Notes under the pieces: generated by a model
The model's database searches: none
Seen by the model: only the letters and a program-made list of their open reading frames with translations
Told to the model about the DNA's origin: nothing
Program-made: the position numbers and the translations under genes
Part shown: positions 25,548-35,612 of the stretch, piece by piece
Layout: each line of letters begins with the position of its first letter
How positions within the stretch are numbered: the first letter of the stretch is position 1
Source: Prostheceraeus crozeri
Lineage: Eukaryota > Platyhelminthes > Polycladida > Euryleptidae
Assembly (NCBI GenBank): GCA_907163375.1
Contig: CAJQUW010009227.1
Span: 248,001 to 312,000 of the forward strand
Direction of reading: 5' to 3'
DNA length: 64,000 bases

Positions 25548-26432
25548 GTAAGGAAATTGAACAGAATCTGGAATTTGTTGATGTCTACTTGTTCATGAAG
25601 TTACATCGTTCAAAAAAAATGAAGAAGATTGACACAATTTCAAAGGAATATGCATGTACATGATATTTATCGAGAAAGTATTTTCATTTTCCAGCTTAAT
25701 CATAAACACAAATTTTCACTGTAATTTGGCAATTCCCTTTCACACCGTTCAACGTTCTCATTAATTGCAAGGCATAAATTGAAGCTATGGAAAGAGAACG
25801 ACTAGCATCACAATCATCAAATGATGTCAAAGATCTACTTATTCAAATTTTTAATATAGATAAATGAATATGTCATTCACAAACATTTCAGATTCTTAGA
25901 CCATTTTCTAAAGATCCTTTCTAAAAAAGCATTTTTGAATTTTACAGGTGAAACCCATATTTTTCAGTTTTCCTGGCTACCGTTTTAAAATTTTGAAAAT
26001 CGTTTTATTATTGAAATTCTTTTGTAGATGCGTTTTTAAGACAATACGCCTAGAGCAACGAGGCAGCTCCACACAACAGCACGCTAAATCACTTTGCGCA
26101 GGCGTCTCATAATCGACCGCGCGGAAGTTGAATATCAACAGCAGAAATTGTTGAACAATATGATGAATAATTGCTAGCAGATGCTAAAAAATACTTTCAT
26201 TGCACTTTTTAAGGAAGCAAAGGAAAACCTGTGACACGTGCTGATTGTGCAATGTCATACATTGATTATGCCATACACAATTTGTACATTTATTTGGTGG
26301 CGCACAATATTTTTAATGCATGCCCTAACTGTAGAGACGCACATTCATTGGACGCCGCCTAGCTCACTCTCTCTACGGACCAATCGCTTATAAAAATATC
26401 GAATATTAATGGAAATAGAACTAAGTCGATCG

Positions 26433-27068
26433 TCGTGTAATGAAAAAACGTAAACCAGCACGTGAATGTCTACTCCTTTACTTTAGAAGGTTTGTTAGTA
26501 GAAACGATATATGCACGGTCTCGACTTTTCGAGCGCTCGCCGGTCTTCTGGGTAATTAGAGATAGAATGAGCTAAACGATGCCTGCTTTTATATCAATAT
26601 CAAGGAACAAGATTCAGTGTTCAGAAGTTAATCATTTCTAACTTACGATTGATGCTAGTAGAGAGAGATGTTTATTATGTCTAGCCTATGCGGGTCTCAA
26701 CTGGGTCAGTGCACTTTTCTAATATGGAACAAAATCTTCGATATATCTTCGAAAATCCTCGAATTGTCCGTCTGCCTTCTATCATGCTTCCACTGGATGT
26801 CCTCTGTAAGCGCGCTATCAAAATTCGAAGATTTTGTTCCGTATTAGAAAAGTGCACTGACCCAGTTGAGATATTGATATATTGATCTTGTTCCTTGATA
26901 TTGATATAAAAGCAGGCATCGTTTAGCTCATTCTATCTCTAATTACCCAGAAGACCGGCGAGCGCTCGAAAAGTCGGGACCGTGCATATATCCCTTCTAC
27001 TATCAAACCTGCTAAAGTAAAGGAGTGGACATTCACGAACTGGTTTATGTTTTTTCATTACACGATGA
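26433..27068. mobile_element. Long foldback element with nested inverted repeats
   Basis: Arms of about 180 bp (26433-26612 and 26885-27068) are reverse complements with only scattered mismatches, for example gtgtaatgaaaaaacgtaaa versus tttatgttttttcattacac. Inside lies a second inverted pair of about 45 bp (26694-26737 and 26824-26869, containing gtgcacttttcta). There is no coding capacity, and target duplications are unclear. It is probably a MITE or foldback transposon. Confidence 0.7.
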
Positions 27069-27255
27069 AAGGCCTCCTGTTAACAACAATTCTGTTCGTA
27101 AGTCAATCGTCACATTCATGCTGTCTCGAGATTACCGTATACTCGCGTATCTTTCCCTAGGTACCAACCGCTCCGTGCCGATCCATGTATGAATAATCAT
27201 TGAATTTATGATTTATTGTTAAAAGTGTAAGATGCATTTTTGCTTCAATTTGTAG

Positions 27256-27412
27256 ATTGGACAATACGAGAACGATACAAATGTGGTTGTATCAGCAATT
27301 GAAATTCCCAAACTCCAACCTCAATGGAACACAAGGAGCGTTGGTTGTGATGTATCGCATGAACTCCTTCCAAATAATATCGTCCACTTAGTATCAAAGC
27401 TTCCTATTTTGT
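27256..27412 (+). CDS. Unit 5 exon A2: C-terminal half of Ig domain A
   Basis: Acceptor atttgtag, donor gtaagt, 157 nt. It encodes YENDTN, QWNTRSVGC and SHELLPNN, with two amino-acid changes from the unit 4 copy (Lys/Arg exchanges). Apart from T-rich low-complexity DNA near 27717-27780, intron 27413-28340 shows nothing. Confidence 0.88.
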
Positions 27413-28340
27413 GTAAGTAGATGTGCAGCGTAATTTTGCAATTTTTCCTTCTATGCATGAGGATTTAGTCAACCAAGAATACGCATGCGTGTATTGAAAG
27501 GATTAAATTCACAAAATAATACTCAAGAACATAATTAAAAAGTATCTTAGCCCGCCCGGTTTTACACGCCAGGAAGGGTTCCTGGAACTCCTCCGCAGCT
27601 ACTGCTCCAGAGCCATGATGACTGTAAGTAAAGTTCTTGTGAGTTTTGGTTTCTATGCATCTCTGATAACCAATTGAAATTTTTGGAACTTTAGCCCATG
27701 AGAGCATCAAAAAGATGACTTTTACTTATTTTTTTACTACTTTTACTACTTTTTACAAACTTACTTTTACTTACTTTATTTCAAAAATATTTTTTGAAAA
27801 TCGAGAACTTTTGTCAATTTCTTGCAACATGAAGCATCTTGATCGAATGAAATTACTTATAAACCATTGAAAAACTACATATGAAGTAGCGATTAACATG
27901 TTTTCCTTTCATCCACAAATGGATCTATCTACTTGTTATATGAATAACAACAATAAGCGGTAAGCACTACTTATGATACCTTTAGAAGCAATACTGTCAT
28001 TTATATGTCACAAACAGTGGCACTCAAAACAGTCGCATCACAAAGTGAGCTGCAAGTTAAAAATGACAGGACCTTCGGCGCTTAGCGCCCTCTATCGGTC
28101 GATGCACAGAGTTGCCCTGTGTCCAGAATGTAATCTTAATTTTACATCAATTATATCAAGATAATTATACTATTATTAATTAATTATCTAATTATAGTGA
28201 CATTGGAGACAATAGTTCTTCAAAGCTTTATTCGAAATGTTGTAATGCAAGAACTGCATTGAATTTGGAAATGCAAATGGTCAACTATCAATAGCTGAGG
28301 AAGTGAAAGGTGTAATCAACCATCCTCTGTCTCTTCACAG

Positions 28341-28522
28341 ATCCTCCAGAAGCCAAAGGTCTAGAACTGACTGGATCACCTGTCTTGGTTGAAGATATCA
28401 AGTCCACATTTGTGTGTACTGTCCCTGAAGCGAATCCTGTGTCGAGTGTGACATGGTTTCTTCGAAACGTCTCAATGAACAGCGATGAAATTCTGGAAGA
28501 CTATGGCAACGTCAAAATGCAA
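28341..28522 (+). CDS. Unit 5 exon B1: N-terminal half of Ig domain B
   Basis: Acceptor cttcacag, donor gtaagc, 182 nt. It is near-identical to unit 4 B1, differing mainly at the end (LEDYGNV instead of LNDYGNA). Cysteine, PEANPVSSVTW and RNVS are all kept. Nothing was seen in intron 28523-29346. Confidence 0.88.
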
Positions 28523-29346
28523 GTAAGCAGGCCTGCAGTTTTTGAAAAATTGTCAAAAAACAATTGATGTATACAGTGCTCCTGGCCACGCAACAAAAGG
28601 AAATTATTTGCACTTTAAATATTTTGCCCTCAGATTTACGTAGTGTACACACGTGACTCATATTGACATTCGAGAGAGATGTTGAAGTACTTAACTGAGC
28701 AACTCTCAACATTTAAGTAGAATGACTACCTGGACTTGCTTAACTTCTACCTCATAAGAGGATGACGACCATTTGCCCAATACGTGTGGTGATCCTCAAA
28801 TTGTTGCAATTTATGCAAATGAAATACATAGCAGAAACGCCCTGTGAATGCAGGAATAAATGCGATTAAATAAACTCCATCCCTCAAAGCTGTGACTTAA
28901 ATCAGCTACATCAAAACCACTTGCCGATTTAATCTTTCATTTAAATTCCTTATTTAATTGAATAATCTAAACGCATGGAATTATTCACTAAATCAATCTG
29001 ACATCCACAACTTGCATGCCGATAGTTCATCACACACTGGAGTTATACGCCAGAAAACTGTTTTGTGTGAATACATCTACAAAATTGTATCTTAACGAAA
29101 AAACTACCAACCATTTGTAAAAAGAAGTAAATGTGAAGAAGCAGAAAATAAGTTAATCACCAAAAGTTTATCGCCGGGCAAGCTTTCCGAAGTCCCCGTA
29201 TAATTATTGAAACATTACTTAAACACATGTACATGTGTACCAAACGCTGTGATGTGAATAGAACAGAAAACGCAATCATTTTCCACACAAACTGATCTTA
29301 AGTTAAACATTCTTACATGTGTTAAGTACTCTGATAATGCTTTCAG

Positions 29347-29500
29347 ATCATGAAAGGTAAATATGGAGGACTCGGTTTGAGAAGCACTTTCACATTGGTT
29401 CAAGTAAAGAGGGATATGACAGGCCTCAAGTTGACATGCGTCGTTTCACAACAGCAGCTATCTCAAAACTTGAGCAAAGAAGTTGCCATTCGTGTGAAGT
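29347..29500 (+). CDS. Unit 5 exon B2: C-terminal half of Ig domain B
   Basis: Acceptor gctttcag, donor gtaagt, 154 nt. It encodes YGGLGLRSTFTLVQVKRDM, TCVVSQQQLSQNLSK and IRVK. Nothing was seen in intron 29501-30560. Confidence 0.87.
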
Positions 29501-30560
29501 GTAAGTCCGCTGATTTATGATTTTATCCGAATTATTTACATTGCGAATTATTTTATTGTTATCGTAATTCCCATTGTTCTTGTTCTTTCTCTTCTAAGTA
29601 GACCTACAGAAATAGTGACTATGGAAATTAGCATAAGTCAATCAAATAAAAAGCCCTTGCCACTGGATGTTGAATTATGGAATATTAGGCTATCATTTTC
29701 GAGGTCAACTTTTTCGTTCAGGTGCAGTTGGATCGAATGATAGCGACTGGTAAGTGAGCAGTTATCAATCAACTGACGATCATGTGAGCGACCACGTACA
29801 TACAGATAGAATAAAAGTGCTGTTACATTCCACAATAGTGCATGTCTGAATTAGTCAATGAACAAAGGAATGAAAATCAAATATATTGAAAACTAGACTT
29901 AAGATAAAACGAGAGAAATGAAATTTGCATCATGATCAGCATGTATAGCAAGACATTTACAATGAGAAAGAAAAAGAAGGGGCAAAAGAAAGACAGTTCC
30001 AAATCAGTCAAGTGCGAGGTTAGACATCTAAAAAAAATGAAAAAGAGAGCAAAAAAGCGTTGCTAGATGTTTTGCTCACCTTTTTACCCCAATTACAGTG
30101 TTTTTTAACGCTCCCTGGATGACATCTAAAGATTTAATAAATAAATGAATAAAAATGAGACAGCAATTTTTTCTATTAGAATCAGCGTGCAGTGAAAAGT
30201 TCATCAGTACATTTTTGAAAAAAGCAAGAAATGTAAAATGAAGCTTTCGGAAAATTACTTTTCCTTATCTTACATTTTTGTTTTTCTGTGGTGCAAAATT
30301 TCTTTCGATAACCCTACATGTATACCTCCGAATACTGTCCTAATCTATACTGTGATGTAAATCCTGTAAAGCTCTTTGGATCTTTGATGGTACCATAGCT
30401 CTATTGTCTATTGTTGAATGCGCATGACGGCTGCTTGCTAGGCTTGCAGAAAGTCACACGCATTCTAGATAATGCCATTGTTTCATGAATACAACAACAT
30501 GTCCTTGACAGGTATAACGACTCACCACACCACTTCAGAAATCTATCATTGTATTTTCAG

Positions 30561-30727
30561 ACGTTCCAGAACAGGACGATATGAAAATGGTAATAGAGCC
30601 AAGCCTTCTAGCATCGGGAGCTGCTGCAAGAGTATTTTGCATCTCACCGATCGCCTTTCCTCTGCCAACTTTGACATGGAACATAACATCGTCAAGTCTG
30701 AATGGAGCCATTAAAAGTCTTGATAAG
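30561..30727 (+). CDS. Unit 6 exon A1: N-terminal half of Ig domain A
   Basis: Acceptor attttcag, donor gtatat (weaker than the array norm), 167 nt. It encodes KMVIEPSLLASGAAARVFC, PIAFPLPTLTW and sequon NITS. Nothing was seen in intron 30728-31595. Confidence 0.85.
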
Positions 30728-31595
30728 GTATATAACCCGTGTGTTGATTTTATCATGTTTGACAAAGAAGTATCGATACATGACTCAATTTGCACTAAGC
30801 AATCAACTAGAACAATTAAGTAATTTGAAATTCTGCTTGATCAAGATTTTTAACTCAAATGTCAACTAAAACGCTGCAACTATTTGTAACTAAAATGCCA
30901 AATAGGAAATATTTTAATCAAATTATAAACGTGCCAGTTGGATTAATATGTATTACTGATGGCAAAAAATAGAGTAAAAATAGAAAGGGCCATAAAAGGC
31001 TATTGTCATGGAATTATAGAAAACAATGGAATAAAATACAATAGAGTAAGGTTAAATTATTGAAAAAGGATAATTAAACGAAAGCACTCATTTATACAAT
31101 TTTTTCAAATTTGTGGATTTCTATTTGATTTTCAATATTTTGTGAGTCCTTAGAATGACTGAATATGCGCTCCCTGCAAGTTATAGTGGTAATTAGCAGG
31201 AAACGTGGACAATTTTCATGTTTTGACTCCTTGCCTAAGCGCGCAAACCCATCGAAGCGGGACCCTGCACTTGGTGTGGCATTGTCCACAATTATTAAAG
31301 ATAGAAAATTAATCTACGTTTCTGAGCGATGAAGCTAAAATCAATCGACGCACATTTGAGTAACCTTGAATTAAGGAATTAAAATATAGTTGCTTTCAAT
31401 AATAGACTAACATTTCACTGATTAAGCCTCTTCAGCTAAAACATGAAGTCACAATCACTTTGCACATTGTCACAATGACATTCACAATGACTTTTCACTG
31501 GTTTGAAAGATAAGATCTGTCACTGTCATTTGATCTATCATTTTAAGCGATCTATCAACTACTTTTGGTCCAATTAACTGTAACGAATATTTCAG

Positions 31596-31752
31596 GTTCA
31601 TCAGTACGAAAATGAGACAGACCTAGTTGTGACAGCTCTGGAAATTCCTCTTCTCAAGCCAATTTGGAACAAAGAGGATATTCGATGCATCGTTTCTCAT
31701 GAACTGTTGCCGGAAAAAGATGTGAAACTTCGTACGCAACTTGAAATTTCAT
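31596..31752 (+). CDS. Unit 6 exon A2: C-terminal half of Ig domain A
   Basis: Acceptor atatttcag, donor gtaagt, 157 nt. It encodes YENETD (sequon), IWNKEDIRC and SHELLPEK. The next intron (31753-40860, 9.1 kb) is the longest in the window and holds the antisense lectin-like gene. Its parts 31753-34344 and 38831-40533 hold little else. Confidence 0.86.
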
Positions 31753-34344
31753 GTAAGTTAAGTCAAAGTTGTCGCATTTTCTGTCATGTGCGTGCTGTAT
31801 TAACCCTATATATAAGGGCCATACATGTAGATATGCCGGAAGTGGCGATTCGCCCCCCTCACTCCTTCACTCCTAGAGTATTGCTACGAACCGCATTGAA
31901 TTCATGGTGCAAAATGTCTCGTATGCAAACTTTCTGATGGTGGTATCCAATTGCTAGCTCGTTCATCTTCGCACTATAAATTTTGTAGATGAAGAACAAC
32001 GCAAAGGCTTGCATATCACCGATATATTTCGCCGTTTCTCAACTTACAGTAGGTGCATATCAGAATGATAGAACAAGGCAAGTGGAACACATTTCAGGTA
32101 AAGTCACAAGTCACGATCACGACGAACAATAAATAAATCTAGACAAAGAGAAATCTCTTCTGCTGTCAAATACTGGGATTATTTTCATGAGACTTAATTT
32201 TCGCGAGGGAAATTTTCGGGGAGATTTTCGTGAGAGTTGACACAGTAGCCGTTAGCAGATTGAATCATGCAACAAAATTTTTGTTGAATTGTAGCCAATA
32301 AATGTTTTACTCGACTAAAGGCATCTTCTAAGAACTAAATAAAGTTTATGATTCGATTTTCTAATTGATGATTGATTATTTTTGCATCACGCGAATATAA
32401 TGATTCTAACTGAATTCTGAATCTAAAGAAAGTTGGCAATTATGCATGTATGAAGTAGGCTACAGGTATGTCAATTCGCTGTTTAAAATACTCATCGTTT
32501 ACTCGATTTGTGACTAGGTAATTTAAATCGATCTGAGCCACTGACTATCTACAATAGGGTAGACTACTGCATTGATGACAACTAATATGTCGGAAACGCC
32601 TGTAGTCACCATAATGATTTTAGTCAGCAATTGTACTCAATTCTTGAATTTCTCCCGTTCGGAGCTATGATGAATGTTGTATCACACTCTTGTGACACAA
32701 TCCCTATAAATTTTCCTATCTCTGTCTTAGCAATGGGATATCTTAAAGTAAATGATAAAAGTATGATATCTCCGCACACTTACATGCACATTATTTTCGT
32801 GATTTTTAAAAATTTATGTACATGTAGGTCTACAATCCTCTACATACTGCCATATTGCTAAAGCGGCCTGTCTAGCAAAAATAGTCCAATAATGTTTATC
32901 ATACGAATATTGAATCATTTTATTTTAAACATCGATCGTCTAATGGTCATCATACTTACTGGTTGATAGAATTATATTATTTATTACGAATAGCTAAATC
33001 CGTAGCCTTAATGAGCAGTGAATATAATCAGCCTAATAAAATTCAATCAATTATTACAATTAATCAAGGGTTATTATCATCAATCTGAAGGGTTATGCGC
33101 AAAATTTAATTTTAAATTGAAAGCAGCTTCTCGGCGCCATTTAATTCTCGAATAAAGCATCATTTTTACGAATCCTCATGTGAAGCATTAAAGCATCCTG
33201 TTGCGCTGCATAGCAGTATAATCGCGCGATTACCCCGTGTCGTCGAGAATCTTGTGATGAAAGATTTCATACTGCTGTACCGGCGAAAATTTTCTCGATT
33301 CTTTATTTCTCCGAGGCGGCCGGCCGCGGCCGTCCATTAAATTAATTATTTTTGGAGGATAGTGCTTGAAGGCCTAAAAATTCGGCCAATTTTTTCTTCA
33401 TCACTTATTTCCATTACAGTACTTAGGTCAACAACTACTATAAGTGTCCTGCGAATAACTTACAGACCTTCTTTAGATTAGAAAGCTGCTGCTGAGCGCA
33501 AAATGTCAACGTGAAGCGTGTTCATCGAACATCACAAATCAATTAAAATTAGTTATCAAAAAACGTCAACGTGTGCCTAGCGTCATTCTCTAAGTAGCTC
33601 CTACTTAGGAAGACGTTGAGTGAGCTCCATGACAAGGAACTTAAGAAAGACAGCTGTGATGAAGAAGACACGGAGATCTCGATTTCCGAAGACGAGGGCA
33701 TAGAAGAGCGACACATCTACCGAGAGGCAAGAAGGACAGCATACGGCCCCCAAAAATTAAATAACTATTAGTACCTACTACTAGACAAGTTTCGTACCCA
33801 TTTTGGTACATCTATTGTTTTATCATATTGTAGCTATTGTTTTTGAGATTGTTGAAATACAAGAAATAGTTCTTGTTTGACAAATTAGATCTTTAAAAAA
33901 GTCAGCCATCTAATAATTATTAATTTTTCCAAGGTGTCCGGCAGACGGCCGGTTTCTAAACCAATTAGTTATCCTTCGAAACAGTCGACAACCGGCGACC
34001 GGTGATTTTCGCCAGTACAGTAATGAGCTAATCGGATTCACTGATGGTCAGAAATTGGATGTTTCTAGTATTTTACGTTGCAACCAGTATCATCATGCAT
34101 TCAGCAGTGAGAATTAACAATAGAAAATAGAAAACAATAAAAAATCTCGTGAAATATAAGTTACTGTATTATCTGGCATACATTTACAAACTCACTCTAA
34201 AAGTGATTCAAAATGAATATTCTTTTTCAAATAAACAAAATTGCAATCTACAGCTCATGAGCAATTTGTCCCGTAACCGTTTAAGAGCTTTTCAGTAATG
34301 ATTTACTTAAACCGAATTATGTCCTCAACCAATGATGTGAATTT

Positions 34345-35612
34345 TCATTCTTCTGGAGTAATTTTTCTGATAAGGATTACGTTCGGACAAGTTCCTCCAA
34401 CTATTGGTATCGTGTCATATACCGTAGAAACGTTGTATTTCGGAAGATGCTGAAACGTCTCAGGCTCAGGGAAAGATGGATTGTATGGCTTATATACTCG
34501 GTATCTACGCATCTTATCAAATTTTATCTTACTACATTGACATTTGATATCACATAAAACCGTCTGGGGTTGTTTGTCCTTCCTGAAAAAGAAATCTTCG
34601 AAGTCATAGGTTAAAAATCCAATCTGAAAATGCATGTAATTGATGCTTGAAAATGCCTTCACCATTTCATCAATATGTTCACCTCTGAATTGTTCTTCAA
34701 TTACCGTCTGCACTTTTGCATAATCGTTAAGATGGCCGGAAATCAGCGACGAATCAAACGATCTGAATAATACATAACTCAAATCAGCAAGTCTCCCACT
34801 TCTCTCATACAAATTAGGATTTACATCTGCAATGAATTCGTAGTCGTAGAAGAGAACAAGAAATGAAACACCTTCTCTTCTAGGCTTTCTAAATTGTGGA
34901 TTATACTTATAAGTATGTTTTGGACTTCCTTCGAGATTTATTTTGCATATGGCACCCATCCTTGTTGCACACGAAACGAGTCGATTCAGATTGGATTGAT
35001 AGCATTTATCAGTTCCATTGCCAACAGATTTGTAGCCATGCGAAGACTGTCTGCCGGGAGCAATTACGTTTTCTACATACGCATTGCAGAGATCTTTACC
35101 GCTGTATGAACTTATGGCATGGTCACACTCATTAAAGCCTTTTACGAAGGTTAAGTATTCAACTAATTTTCGATCCAAATTGTTCCTTATAACAGCCAAT
35201 TCTCCATTTCTTTTCTTGCATGCTGATTTTGCCTGTGCATAGTTAAACTTGCCATGGACGAAATGCAGTAAATACCCGCGTCCGTCGGTGAAATAGTCTT
35301 CTCGTCTAACATGATGTTCACAGATAGCATTCATTCGATATGAGCATCGCATAATTTTAAATTTCTTATTATGATAAAATAGATATACACACCTGTAATC
35401 CAGCTTCCGAAGAGAAATTTTGGAGGGCATATACTTGAGTTTATATTTTGACTCACTAAAAAGCCATCGATAATGTAAGTCCGCATTTGCGGTTGGAAAC
35501 GTTTCTGCTTTAAAAGGTTTAATTTCCGCAATATATCCTACCCAACCAGCACATGATTTTTTAGTCTCGAATACGATTGTGGTATCACAGAGGCTAGTCC
35601 TATAATGCTCAC
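34345..35612 (-). CDS. Lectin-like gene, segment 3 (rest of CTLD3, CTLD4, C-terminal region)
   Basis: The frame is open from the nine-A run, before its first ATG at 35430. It completes CTLD3 (CAGWVGYIAEIKP, a WVGY core, then final cysteines ending ICEHH). CTLD4 follows: LLHFVHGKFNYAQAKSAC, GELAVI, and MGAICKIN. About 180 C-terminal residues are unassigned and contain CDIKCQCSK. The stop is at 34345-34347. No poly-T run on the + strand just beyond it would mark a retrocopy tail. Confidence 0.68.

Noticed and set aside
33310-33340. GC-rich palindrome ggccggccgcggccg as a CpG-island promoter
   Set aside because: It is only about 20 bases in AT-rich DNA, with no gene start nearby on either strand.
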